DNA of 64,000 bases from CAADGU01 sp035444285. Its GTDB lineage: Bacteria; Chloroflexota; Anaerolineae; Promineifilales; Promineifilaceae. Location of the stretch: the NCBI GenBank assembly GCA_035444285.1, contig DAOMOK010000006.1, positions 248,001-312,000 on the forward strand, written 5' to 3'. Shown here in pieces: positions 48,666 to 56,897 of this stretch. The notes below the pieces were generated by a model. It was not told where the DNA came from. It worked only from the letters and a program-made list of their open reading frames with translations, and did not search any database. The stretch's first letter is position 1, and every line of letters starts with the position of its first letter. The translations under genes were made by a program, and so were the position numbers.

Positions 48666-49826
48666 ATGAATACGATTTCCACACTGGCTGCACATCCCCC
48701 CGTAAAGACCCTGTTAACCGCTTTTCATCAGATGAGTGACCAGGTGATTGACCTGGCGATTGTTATACAGCAAATTCCTGCGCCAACTTTTGCCGAGGCG
48801 GCGCGGGCGGCTTTTATTGAGCAGCAGTTCACGGCCGTTGGCCTGCAAGATGTGGCGCAGGATGAATTGCACAATGTGTACGGCCGTTTGCCTGCCGCCA
48901 ACCCCACCCACCCCCCCGTCATCATTTCCGCCCACAGCGATACCGTGTTCCCGCTGGAAACAGACCTGACGGCGCGGCGTGACGGCCGTCTCGTCTATGG
49001 TCCCGGTATTGCCGACAACTCCACCGGCGTGGCCGGCATCATCACTCTGGCGCGGGTATTGCGCGAAGCTGCCCTGGAATTACCCGCCGATCTCTGGTTT
49101 GTGTCCAATGTGGCTGAGGAGGGGCTGGGCGATTTACGGGGGATGCGGGCCGTGGTGGAACGGTTTGGCGCCCGTGCTACCTACCTGGTGGTGGAAGGTG
49201 GCCTGTATGGGCAAGTTTCGCATCAGGGCATTGGCGTGCGGCGGTTTAAGTTGACGGTGCAAACGCCCGGCGGCCATTCCTGGGGCAATTTTGGGGCGCG
49301 CAGCGCCGTGCATGAACTGGCCCGCCTCATCGTGGCTATAGACCGGCTGACTGTGCCCAAAACTCCCAAGACTACCTACAATGTGGGGGTGATTGAAGGT
49401 GGCACATCCATTAACACCATTGCCCAGTCGGCCAGCGGTCTGCTGGATTTGCGTTCGGAATCACCGGCGGAACTGGAAGCGCTGGTCACGGCCGTGAGCC
49501 AGATCATCGAACAGGCCAATAAACGCAAAGATGTACAGGTGATTATGGAACTCATTGGCAACCGACCGGCGGGCGCGCTGGCAGCGGACGCGCCCCTGGT
49601 GCAGTGGGCGGTGGCGGCGCTGCGGACTGTTGGCTGCGCCAATCCACGCCTGACTGCCAGCAGCACCGACGCCAATGTACCGCTGAGTGAGGGGTATACG
49701 GCCGTGTGCATTGGCCTGGCCGAATCCCACCACGCCCACCGGCTGGATGAATACCTGGACCCCCAACACCTGCCCAGTGGCCTGAGCCAGTTGCTGCTGC
49801 TCACCCTGGCAGCCGCAGGTTACTGA
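48666..49826 (+). CDS. M20-family peptidase/deacylase
   Basis: A 386-residue soluble metallopeptidase. Metal-binding motifs are ISAHSDTVFP, GPGIADNSTG, VSNVAEEGLGD and the distal ASSTDANVP. The dimerisation domain, with TPGGHSW, runs from about residue 190 to 300. It resembles M20 peptidases that act on dipeptides or acylated amino acids. No ribosome site is obvious near the ATG. It is followed by a terminator hairpin. Confidence 0.88.
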   Translation: MNTISTLAAHPPVKTLLTAFHQMSDQVIDLAIVIQQIPAPTFAEAARAAFIEQQFTAVGLQDVAQDELHNVYGRLPAANPTHPPVIISAHSDTVFPLETDLTARRDGRLVYGPGIADNSTGVAGIITLARVLREAALELPADLWFVSNVAEEGLGDLRGMRAVVERFGARATYLVVEGGLYGQVSHQGIGVRRFKLTVQTPGGHSWGNFGARSAVHELARLIVAIDRLTVPKTPKTTYNVGVIEGGTSINTIAQSASGLLDLRSESPAELEALVTAVSQIIEQANKRKDVQVIMELIGNRPAGALAADAPLVQWAVAALRTVGCANPRLTASSTDANVPLSEGYTAVCIGLAESHHAHRLDEYLDPQHLPSGLSQLLLLTLAAAGY

Positions 49827-49831
49827 AATTA

Positions 49832-49858
49832 AAAAACCGGCTCATTAAGCCGGTTTTT
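49832..49858 (+). terminator. Rho-independent terminator
   Basis: AAAACCGGCTCATTAAGCCGGTTTTTG forms a stem of about nine base pairs with a T run. It lies six bases after the M20 stop codon. Confidence 0.85.
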
Positions 49859-49863
49859 GTTTT

Positions 49864-50046
49864 GTCTACGAGGAGCAACTTGATTTTGCCACTGCCAGCA
49901 ACAGGGTGTTTTGCAGTTTTAACATCCGCGATTTTCACCGTATTCACGCGGAATACATGAAAAGTGGTAAAGACCACGCAGGGATAATTTTGGTGAAACA
50001 GCAACAATTTTCTGTAGGTGAGTATGTACGTCGTATTCAAACGTAA
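49864..50046 (+). pseudogene. Truncated PIN-like (DUF5615-type) toxin gene
   Basis: Sixty codons are open in one frame and read like the C-terminal half of DUF5615 proteins: EEQLDFATASNRVF, NIRDFHRIHAEY, DHAGIILVKQQQ and SVGEYVRRI. These are PIN-like nucleases usually encoded beside a small antitoxin. The first 40 or so residues, with the start and some active-site acids, are absent: the frame begins next to the terminator of the M20 gene. Its TAA at 50044-50046 lies in the arm of a family F repeat, so the 3' end is also cut. An antitoxin is not seen. Most likely a decaying fragment. Confidence 0.6.
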
Positions 50047-50136
50047 GCGTTCAGCCCCTCTGGAGACCTGACAGGTTTTTAGGCAGCAATGAGTCAAGTT
50101 GAACTGGGAAGAAACCTGTCAGGTCTGAACGCTTAC
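50043..50136. repeat. Family F inverted-repeat element, copy 2
   Basis: GTAAGCGTTCAG at 50043-50054 and its exact reverse complement at 50125-50136 bound an element with internal GACCTGACAGGTTTTT and AAACCTGTCAGGTC arms. The 5' arm supplies the stop codon of the PIN-like remnant. The related copy is at 37488-37569. Confidence 0.85.
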
Positions 50137-50205
50137 CATTGGTTTAATCACGACCCATGCCTATAATTGCACCCATAACCCACTGAATCTGGAGAGTGAT
50201 TTAAT

Positions 50206-51354
50206 ATGGATTTTCAACTGACTGAAGAACAACGCGAGTTTCGGCACGTAGTGCATGAGTTTGTAGCGAAGGAGCTAAAACCCCTGGCGCGGCACACCGA
50301 TGAGAGCGGGGAGTTTAACTGGACGGCCGTGAAAAAAATGGGGCCGCTTGGTTTGTTGGGGCTGGAAGTGCCGGAAGAGTACGGCGGCGCGGCCGTAGAC
50401 GCCCTCAGCGCCGCTATTGCCATTGAGGAGTTGGGTTGGGGCTGTGGCTCAACGGCGCTGGCTATCTCGGCGCACAATGGGCTGGCGTTAGGGCCAATTG
50501 TCAAATATGGCAGCGAAGCGCAAAAGCAAGAATGGCTGCCCCCTTTGGCAACCGGCAAGGGCAAACTGGGCTGCCTGTCGCTGACGGAACCGGGGGCGGG
50601 GTCAGATTTACAGGGCGGGGTGCGGACAACGGCCGTGAAAGAAGGCGACTCCTGGATCATTGACGGCCAAAAAATGTGGATGACCAATGCCTCCGTAGCC
50701 GACCTGATGGTCGTTCTGGTGCGCACCGATCCCGCCGGCGGCAGCCGCTCACTTAGCCACATTTTGGTGCCCACCAACACCCCTGGCGTTACCATCGCCC
50801 CCGCTGAAAAGAAAATGGGCTTGAAAGGTTCACCCACCCACGCCGTCAGCTTTGACGAAGTGCGTGTGCCCCTGGCAAATCTATTAGGCGCGGAAGGGCG
50901 TGGTTTGCAGCAGACGTTAGCCACGCTGGACAGTGGCCGTGTGGGTATTGGCGCGTTGGCGGTAGGTCTGGCGCAGGCGGCCTATGAAGCCGCCATCAAA
51001 TATGCCCATGAACGGGAGACATTCGGCCAGCCCATCAAACAGCACCAGGCGGTGCAGTGGATGTTGGCCGACGCCGCTACCGAATTGCAGGCGGCGCGGC
51101 TGATGGTCTATTGGTCGGCCTGGTTAAAGGGGCTGGGTAAGCCATATACCAAAGAGGCGGCAATGGCAAAATTGTTTGCCACCGAAGTGAGCGAGCGTGT
51201 TTGCCGCAATGCCATTCAGGTACATGGTGGCTATGGTTATTCGTCAGAATTTGAGGTGGAGCGCATCTACCGCGACACCCGCCTGATGACCATTGGCGAA
51301 GGCACCAGCGAAATCCAGCGGCTGGTGATTGCCCGGCATATACTGGAGTTGTAA
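50206..51354 (+). CDS. Acyl-CoA dehydrogenase
   Basis: A FAD-dependent enzyme that oxidises acyl-CoA thioesters. It has 382 residues, with the N-terminal helical region MDFQLTEEQREFRHVVHEFV, the FAD-contact loop LSLTEPGAGSDLQG, and the C-terminal QVHGGYGYSSEFEVERIYRD and IGEGTSEIQ, whose Glu is the likely catalytic base as in short-chain enzymes. The ATG follows GGAGAGTG. The next gene is convergent, so it is a single gene unit here. Chain length and pathway are not determinable. Confidence 0.95.
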   Translation: MDFQLTEEQREFRHVVHEFVAKELKPLARHTDESGEFNWTAVKKMGPLGLLGLEVPEEYGGAAVDALSAAIAIEELGWGCGSTALAISAHNGLALGPIVKYGSEAQKQEWLPPLATGKGKLGCLSLTEPGAGSDLQGGVRTTAVKEGDSWIIDGQKMWMTNASVADLMVVLVRTDPAGGSRSLSHILVPTNTPGVTIAPAEKKMGLKGSPTHAVSFDEVRVPLANLLGAEGRGLQQTLATLDSGRVGIGALAVGLAQAAYEAAIKYAHERETFGQPIKQHQAVQWMLADAATELQAARLMVYWSAWLKGLGKPYTKEAAMAKLFATEVSERVCRNAIQVHGGYGYSSEFEVERIYRDTRLMTIGEGTSEIQRLVIARHILEL

Positions 51355-51360
51355 TTGAGT

Positions 51361-51388
51361 AATTGGGTAATTGGAAAATTACCCAATT
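51361..51388. repeat. AATTGGGTAATT hairpin
   Basis: AATTGGGTAATT and its exact reverse complement flank GGAA. It lies between two convergent genes and could stop transcription from both, though T runs are weak. Confidence 0.65.
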
Positions 51389-51394
51389 ACCTCT

Positions 51395-51637
51395 TTATCC
51401 CCCGGACATGGCGGGCATGAGATGCACATGGTCGCCTTGTTGCAGCAGGTGGGAGGTGGTGGTGTGACGGCCGTGCATCACCACCAACATTGCCTCTTCC
51501 GGCAGTGTAATCCCCAGAGTCTTGATTAAGTCAGTAATGGTGCTGCCGGGCGGCAGCGTCACTTCCAGTTGGCGCTGTAGGCCATCCGGCGTTTGTCGCT
51601 GCAAAATGGCATAGAGGTGCACGGTTATTTGTACCAT
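51395..51637 (-). CDS. MoaD/ThiS-like sulphur carrier protein
   Basis: An 80-residue ubiquitin-like protein ending in GG, the thiocarboxylate-bearing terminus. The pattern VQITVHLYAIL..., LPPGSTITDLIKTLGI and VHLMPAMSGG fits MoaD-type carriers that give sulphur to molybdopterin or other products. The ATG at 51637 has AAGGAG about eleven bases upstream; a GTG four codons earlier overlaps that site. No moaE, thiG or activating enzyme gene is adjacent, so the pathway is open. Confidence 0.75.
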   Translation of the reverse strand: MVQITVHLYAILQRQTPDGLQRQLEVTLPPGSTITDLIKTLGITLPEEAMLVVMHGRHTTTSHLLQQGDHVHLMPAMSGG

Positions 51638-51761
51638 AGCGACAAACACTCCTTCAGGAATACGGTTGATGCCTGTTGTCGTCCGAAGTACCCTGGTTTG
51701 TTCTCAACACTGCTGCTTATTGTGGGTACGGCCAAAAAGTTGACATAACCGATTGGTGCGC

Positions 51762-52721
51762 TCAACCCTTCAATTTAGGATGCCGGGCCGCGTCGAGCAG
51801 CAGCCAGCCGCCAACCAGAATCAAGATAACGGCCAACATGCCGCCCGGTACCTCTTCAACAAACGGCGCGACCACGCCCAATAGCAGTAACACCGCCGCC
51901 GGGTATTTGGCCCAGTCGGTGGGGTACACGTCGCGCCGCAGCCAGAGGAAGATGAAGGGCACGGCCGTGCCCCAAAACGTCACCAGCGCCAGCAAACGCC
52001 CACCCCACGATTCCGTCTCCACCGCTCCAGCCAGCAAGGTGACAATCGCCAGCGTTAGCAAAATGCCGCCAGGAATAATGGCCCACCACTGCTTGGGTAC
52101 ACGCACAAAGACAAACAGGAAGGGCAGGCTGATCATCAGCAGCACAAACGCCCCAATCCAGGTCTCCGGCGCCTGATTGACAAACAAGAGCAGCACCCCC
52201 AGGCCACACAAAATGGCTGCCGGAATGAGCGCCCACCAGTTAGCCCGGTTGACCAGATAGACCACCAGGAAGGGCAGGCCAATGCCAAACATGACCAGCG
52301 ATCCGATCAGTTCACCGGAGATGGTCTCGCTGAGCAGGACGACGGCCGTGAGCACCGCAAACACCCATCCCGGAATGAGCGCCCACCAGTTAGCCTGCCG
52401 GTCAATGGCAAAAACCAGCCAGAACGGCAGCCCCACCGAGGCCAAAAACAGACTGCCAATCCAGACCCCTTCCGCTCCCCTATCCGCCAGGAGCAAGACA
52501 ATGGCCAACCCGGCAAAAATGCTGGTGGGGAACAGCCAGCCCCATGCCTGCCAGCCACTTACCACATATGTCACCAGGAAAAGGATGCTGGCAGCGGCAA
52601 AAATCCCGCTCCACACCAGCGGCCCCCATTCGGGAAGCCACCCCATCGTTTGCAGCAAGTAAAAGCTGCCAAACAGGATGAGGATAATCCCCCACATCAG
52701 ATTTGCTCGATTACGGTTCAT
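51762..52721 (-). CDS. Polytopic membrane protein with internal repeats
   Basis: A 319-residue protein with about ten hydrophobic segments. Its core has at least three copies of a unit whose signature is LPFxxVFxxx then NWWALIPxx (for instance at about residues 97-120, 148-170 and 199-220). The N-terminal helix pair (GIILILFGSFYLLQ) resembles the LiaF/LiaI transmembrane region. No enzymatic motif is visible. It is the last of a minus-strand group of envelope genes, downstream of lipoprotein genes. A sensor or scaffold role is speculation. Confidence 0.75.
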   Translation of the reverse strand: MNRNRANLMWGIILILFGSFYLLQTMGWLPEWGPLVWSGIFAAASILFLVTYVVSGWQAWGWLFPTSIFAGLAIVLLLADRGAEGVWIGSLFLASVGLPFWLVFAIDRQANWWALIPGWVFAVLTAVVLLSETISGELIGSLVMFGIGLPFLVVYLVNRANWWALIPAAILCGLGVLLLFVNQAPETWIGAFVLLMISLPFLFVFVRVPKQWWAIIPGGILLTLAIVTLLAGAVETESWGGRLLALVTFWGTAVPFIFLWLRRDVYPTDWAKYPAAVLLLLGVVAPFVEEVPGGMLAVILILVGGWLLLDAARHPKLKG

Positions 52722-52738
52722 GATTTTCCTCCTACAGA

Positions 52739-52769
52739 GGGTAGCGCGATTTGGAAAATCGCGTTACTT
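52739..52769. repeat. GTAGCGCGATT hairpin
   Basis: GTAGCGCGATT and its near-complement AATCGCGTTAC flank a GGAA-type loop, between the repeat membrane protein and lipoprotein genes. Confidence 0.6.
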
Positions 52770-53411
52770 CTCTACCACAAATTGATTATTCGCTTCGGCA
52801 ATGACCGCGCCGTTGGCGTCTTTGGCCCAGACCGTCCAGCTATAGCTGCCCGCTTCCAGCAGCGTGCTGACGGCAAAGATGGTTTCTTTGGTCTCTTCAT
52901 CGGCAATGACCACCGGCGGGTAGGCGTCATCATCTATCACGACCACATGATACATCGTAACGCCGGGATAGGGTTCCCATTGCAGGATCGGTTGATTGTC
53001 TACCGATTCACCGTTGGGCGGCCACACGGCCGTCAACCCACCCTTCACACTGAAGAAACTATGTACCTCGCCAATCACCTCGCCGTTGGCGTCTTGCGCC
53101 TGTACCGTCCAGGTGTAGTAGGCCCCTGCCGGCAGCGGCGGCGTTACGGGCATGACGCCTTCGCTCGTCGTTTGCCGGAAAACCGTCTCATTCGTATCGC
53201 TGTTGGCGATGATGACCTGGTATTGGGCTGCTTCGGGGAACGCCTCCCATTGCAGCACTGGTTGGGCATCCACCGCTTCATTTGCGCCGGGCCAGATGAC
53301 GGCCACATTTTGCTGGTCTTCTGTCATATTTCCAGAGGGTTCGGCCTCGCTAACGGCCGTACAGCCGATCAACAGCAATAAGAGTAACAAGCTAAGAATG
53401 GAACGAAACAT
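52764..53411 (-). CDS. Lipoprotein with two Fn3-like repeats
   Basis: A 215-residue protein with a signal peptide and lipobox (LLLLLIGC, lipidated Cys about residue 17). Two tandem units of about 80 residues each follow, both with the pattern WP-x-NGE, PxLQWEP/F and a final Tyr-x-Trp-Thr-Val-x-A-K/Q-DANG, as in fibronectin III-like surface domains. It lies between the repeat membrane protein and GIN lipoprotein genes. It may bind other envelope parts, but the ligand is unknown. Confidence 0.78.
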   Translation of the reverse strand: MFRSILSLLLLLLLIGCTAVSEAEPSGNMTEDQQNVAVIWPGANEAVDAQPVLQWEAFPEAAQYQVIIANSDTNETVFRQTTSEGVMPVTPPLPAGAYYTWTVQAQDANGEVIGEVHSFFSVKGGLTAVWPPNGESVDNQPILQWEPYPGVTMYHVVVIDDDAYPPVVIADEETKETIFAVSTLLEAGSYSWTVWAKDANGAVIAEANNQFVVEK

Positions 53412-53438
53412 GGTAACTTTACCTCCTGGGTGAATGAG

Positions 53439-54128
53439 TTACGGCCGTTGCCGCACACTGCCCACCCCGTTAATTTCTTGTGTCACCGTGGGGCTGCCAA
53501 TGTATTCCACACTGCCCAACCCATTGATGGTGACATCTAAACTATCGCTCACCTGAACCACGGCCGATCCCGCGCCGTTGCTGGTGATGGTGGCTTGCTG
53601 GCTGACCAGGTCGGCGGCGTTGTAGCTGCCCGCGCCGCTCAGCTCTACGGTCTGGCTGTTGGTCTGCCCGGAGACGGTGATGCTGCCCGCACCCGGCAGC
53701 TTGACGCGCCAGCTTCCGGTGTTCAGATTGCTAATTTCCATGCTGCCGGCGCCGGACAATTCCACCGAATCGAGCGCGGCGGCATCAATGTGAAAAGTCA
53801 GCTGAGTAACATCCGTGAAGACGACGCCCTCTGTGTTGCGGATAAACAAGGTGCCGCCTCTGACCTCCGTTTTTACATGTTCCATCAAGTTATCATCGGC
53901 CGTCACGGTGAGCGCTTCGCTGCCGTTTTGGTCAATGATGACCTCGCCAAAACCTTGCAGGGACACGGCCGTGAAGCCACTCACCTCTCGCGTTTCCGTA
54001 ATCACATTGCCCGAACCGGACACGATTTTCGACTCGCCCACGCGCCCCGTTATCCCATTACAGGCCATCAAAAAGATGACCAATAAACCTATCAAAGTCA
54101 TATAAAAGAAAGTTTTAGTACGCATCAT
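53439..54128 (-). CDS. GIN-domain (DUF2807) lipoprotein
   Basis: A 229-residue protein with a signal peptide and lipobox (LVIFLMAC, Cys about residue 23) followed by a beta-helical head-GIN domain with repeated SGAGSxxxxx turns (SVELSGAGSMEIS, VELSGAGSYNAA, GAGSAVVQV). The family is named for similar adhesin-type domains in head proteins of bacterial surfaces. Such proteins often sit with LiaF-like and PspC-like genes. Here it lies in the same minus-strand group. Confidence 0.88.
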   Translation of the reverse strand: MMRTKTFFYMTLIGLLVIFLMACNGITGRVGESKIVSGSGNVITETREVSGFTAVSLQGFGEVIIDQNGSEALTVTADDNLMEHVKTEVRGGTLFIRNTEGVVFTDVTQLTFHIDAAALDSVELSGAGSMEISNLNTGSWRVKLPGAGSITVSGQTNSQTVELSGAGSYNAADLVSQQATITSNGAGSAVVQVSDSLDVTINGLGSVEYIGSPTVTQEINGVGSVRQRP

Positions 54129-54244
54129 CTCTCCTGTTTTGTCCGCATTTCACGGCTGAATGTCCTCAAAATCATAAGACAGACGGCACGAGAACACCTA
54201 TCCGCAAGCTAACGGCTGGCAATCTTTCTCCATTGCAGCCTGTC

Positions 54245-54691
54245 TTATCGGTGAGCCAGTTTAGGGCTGAAGAGCAATAACAGGCCCGCCGCAATCAGGA
54301 ACACGGGCAGCAGCCAGCTATAGTCCAGTTCAAAAAGGAAGACGGCCGTGATCCCAAAAAACAACAGGCTGCCCAGGAACAAGCCGAGTACCTCACTCGT
54401 CCAATGCCCGCCATTTTGCCGATACGCGCCGATGGCCGCTGACAAGACGCCTACACCCGGCAGGAGCAAAAAGAGCGCCCACCAGTTGGTGAACGTCGGC
54501 AAATAGCCCATATCTTGCAACAAATAAAGGCCGCCGATGACAATCAACAGCAGCCCCACAAACCAGCCAAAGCCACCAGACTGCCGGGCAGCGCGGCGGT
54601 CGGCGCGCCGTTCAGCGCGCCGTTCACGGCGTGAGGGATAATCATCTTCAGGCAGTTCCACTGTTTCATACTTATCTTGCTCAGACATCAC
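54245..54691 (-). CDS. LiaI/LiaF-like membrane protein
   Basis: A 148-residue protein with a highly charged N-terminus (SRRERRAERRADRRAARQ) and four hydrophobic segments from residue 40. The pair GLLLIVIGGLYLLQDMGYLP resembles the LiaF-type transmembrane region. It is the first gene of the minus-strand group that includes the GIN and repeat lipoproteins. A 58-base block upstream (54747-54804) is shared with another gene at 57.8 kb, suggesting common control. Confidence 0.75.
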   Translation of the reverse strand: MMSEQDKYETVELPEDDYPSRRERRAERRADRRAARQSGGFGWFVGLLLIVIGGLYLLQDMGYLPTFTNWWALFLLLPGVGVLSAAIGAYRQNGGHWTSEVLGLFLGSLLFFGITAVFLFELDYSWLLPVFLIAAGLLLLFSPKLAHR

Positions 54692-54746
54692 ATTCCTCCA
54701 TAACCAACCGCGATCACCGGCGTGATCGGCGGCAGCAGATGTTTAC

Positions 54747-54804
54747 AGGATAGGGTAAAGGGGGTACGGCCGTCCTCTAACTTAAGTTATGCTCAGGGTT
54801 ATGC
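54747..54804 (-). promoter_or_regulatory. 58-bp conserved upstream block, copy 1
   Basis: Forty-seven of 58 bases match the block at 57912-57969 with no gaps. It contains the dyad TAACTTAAGTTA (54778-54789), a second TAAC-type half-site twelve bases away, ACGGCCGT and a TATCCT box near the gene-proximal end. It lies 56 bases upstream of the LiaI-like gene. Confidence 0.6.
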
Positions 54805-54817
54805 TTCAGTTGCCAGG

Positions 54818-55672
54818 TTAACCGCTGCTGGAAAAAGCAAGGTTCTGCGTTAAAAATGCGGCAATACGCGCCTGATCCTGCGGCCAATCGGTATGTGGCA
54901 GCAGCAAGTGGGGAAAGGGCAAGCGGGGCAGCAGCGCCAGTTCGATGGCCTGGCGCATTTCGTAGAACTGCACCAGCCCGTCAAAACCCTGCCAGCCCTG
55001 CGCCCGGCCATGCCCCTGCTGTGTGTGGTAGGCAATGACAAAATCGAGCCAGGCCGACGGCCGTTCCCCGGCAATTTTGGTCAACGTGGCCCGGACATCA
55101 CCGGGATGCAGGTAAATGAGACACGGCCGTAACCCCCGCACCACCTCCGCCAGTTCCAGGATGAACGCTTCGGTCGCCGGTATTGGCTCATCGTGGCGGC
55201 CCAGCAGCATCGTCAGCGGGTTTTGCAGGAAGCAGCACTCAAAGATGAAGATTGTTTCGCCTGCGGCGGCTGTTTCGGCAAAACGCTGCCAGCGCCACCG
55301 CAGCAGCCGTTGGAAGGTGGGCACAGGCTGTTCGTAAATTTCATACGGCGCCAGTGCGGCGATGAGTAATTCAGGCAGATCCGGGTAGCTTTGTTGCAAG
55401 GCGCGATAGCGGAAAAAGTATCCCTCTCCCTCTTCAATCGCCTGGCTTTGCAAAAAGGCGGCGTGCGCCGGAAAGTGCGCCAGCAGCTCTTCATATTCCT
55501 GCCTGTCCAGGTAGGCGACGGATTCAAAATCGGCCGGGTGGTTGAGGTCGCCTTCCAAAAACACGGCCGTTTCCATCCCTTGCTTCGCTAACCAATCTGC
55601 AATGAATACGGCCGTAGTCGTTTTGCCTGAGCCGGGTAATCCTTCAACAACAAAAAGTTTTGTCTCTGTCAT
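54818..55672 (-). CDS. P-loop NTPase of unknown role
   Basis: A 284-residue protein with an N-terminal Walker A (VVEGLPGSGKTTTAVFI, P-loop about residues 10-18) and a possible Walker B near IFIFECCFLQNP. It looks like a small kinase or a dephospho-CoA kinase-like P-loop protein, but I cannot name a family. Its gene runs four bases from the acetyltransferase gene, and the two may be cotranscribed, the acetyltransferase first. No antibiotic-resistance motif is clear. Confidence 0.7.
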   Translation of the reverse strand: MTETKLFVVEGLPGSGKTTTAVFIADWLAKQGMETAVFLEGDLNHPADFESVAYLDRQEYEELLAHFPAHAAFLQSQAIEEGEGYFFRYRALQQSYPDLPELLIAALAPYEIYEQPVPTFQRLLRWRWQRFAETAAAGETIFIFECCFLQNPLTMLLGRHDEPIPATEAFILELAEVVRGLRPCLIYLHPGDVRATLTKIAGERPSAWLDFVIAYHTQQGHGRAQGWQGFDGLVQFYEMRQAIELALLPRLPFPHLLLPHTDWPQDQARIAAFLTQNLAFSSSG

Positions 55673-55675
55673 TAA

Positions 55676-56632
55676 CTAAGACTCTGGAACCCGCAGTAAT
55701 GAATAACAAACAGGTACAAAATAGTTCAACCAAAAAGCGGTGGCTTCCGGGTTAAAAGATTCAAAATTAAGTGCGCAGCAGGTGAAACCACGCACCTCAT
55801 AATGGCGAAGAGCCGCATCGAGCAGCGCCGCCGCCACCCGCTGCCCGCGATAAGCCGGGCGCACATATGCGCCGGTGATTGTCACTGTCTGTTCCGATTC
55901 CACGATGGCGACGCCGTCAAAATCATAACCATCACAGCGGATAAACCCGGCCAATTGATCCCCGTCATAAGCCAACCAGATGCTGTTGTTTGGGCGGGAG
56001 ACAAAAGCGGCATTAGCGGCTGCATCTAACCCGGTGCGTGGCGTCATCAAGATGGGCGGCTGTGTATAATGCTGCCAATGCTCGCCGTCCAGGGCGGTCA
56101 AAGCCGCTGCATCCACTGGAGCGGCCTGGCGAATATGCAGTGCAGTGTGCGGCGGCGTTTCCAATGGCCGCATCGGCCGCACGGCATCCACGACCGCCAG
56201 ACCAAAACCCTGCCAGAACCAGAACTGTTCTGCTTCCCGGTCTTGAGCGAGCAGGGTAATGGCGTGCACCTGGCAGTTGGCGGCCGACCACTGCGCCGCC
56301 GCCGCCTGATACAATGCCCGATAAACGACCGTCTTGTCTTCATCCACCGCCGCGTGACCCCACTCCGGCACGTAAGCGCCCAGGCGAGCCGCGCCCCGAA
56401 AGTTGGGTACCAAATACCAGGCGAGATAACCCCGTAAACGGCCGTTTTCCACCGCCACGATTCCCTGAGAAACCTCCACCAGTTGAGCCAATCTGCCCGC
56501 CACCTGGTCACTATCAGCCATGAGGTCAGGCAGAACGGGCACAGCCTGCCGCTGCTGCCGGTAACTTTGTACAAACAGAAGCGCCGCTTCCGCAATATGA
56601 TCTTGCTGGCACACCTTCACATGTAGGGTCAT
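55676..56632 (-). CDS. GNAT-family acetyltransferase, possibly two domains
   Basis: A 318-residue protein. The C-terminal half (about residues 175-310) has the GNAT acetyl-CoA loop VRPAYRGQRVAAALLDAAL, and the N-terminal half reads as a second, degenerate GNAT fold. The family acetylates amines of small molecules or proteins. The gene runs toward the P-loop gene, three bases away. Substrate is unknown. Confidence 0.8.
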   Translation of the reverse strand: MTLHVKVCQQDHIAEAALLFVQSYRQQRQAVPVLPDLMADSDQVAGRLAQLVEVSQGIVAVENGRLRGYLAWYLVPNFRGAARLGAYVPEWGHAAVDEDKTVVYRALYQAAAAQWSAANCQVHAITLLAQDREAEQFWFWQGFGLAVVDAVRPMRPLETPPHTALHIRQAAPVDAAALTALDGEHWQHYTQPPILMTPRTGLDAAANAAFVSRPNNSIWLAYDGDQLAGFIRCDGYDFDGVAIVESEQTVTITGAYVRPAYRGQRVAAALLDAALRHYEVRGFTCCALNFESFNPEATAFWLNYFVPVCYSLLRVPES

Positions 56633-56644
56633 CGTATCTCCCGG

Positions 56645-56812
56645 TTATCCGCTGGTGTCGGCCACTGGCGGCCAGTGGAAAGTGAGCAGCGCAGCCAGGA
56701 TGAGCAGGTTAAAAATGAGGGCGGCTATGGCCGGTGAGGTGCCCAATCCCATGCGCCCCCACCACAATTGCCAACACAATGCGTAGCCAATTTGACATAA
56801 TTCATTCCTTTG
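56645..56812 (-). pseudogene. Remnant of a membrane-protein gene
   Basis: One minus-strand frame stays open from a TGA inside the family E repeat to a TAA at 56645 and reads about 55 residues, mostly hydrophobic: CQIGYALCWQLWWGRMGLG then IAALIFNLLILAALLTFHW. There is no good start. It therefore looks like the 3' end of a small membrane-protein gene cut off by the repeat. It could also be chance hydrophobic sequence. Confidence 0.35.
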
Positions 56813-56897
56813 TCATTCCGGCGAGTCCGCGAGGAGGAATCCTGTTCCCCACCAACTGATAGAGATTCCTCACTCCGAAGACTCCGTTCGGAATGAC
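56812..56897. repeat. Family E inverted-repeat element, copy 2
   Basis: An 86-base element starts GTCATTCCGGCGAG and ends CCGTTCGGAATGAC, like the copy at 20403-20486. The upstream membrane-protein gene ends inside it: the last nine residues (MSFRTESSE) and stop codon come from the element. Confidence 0.8.
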
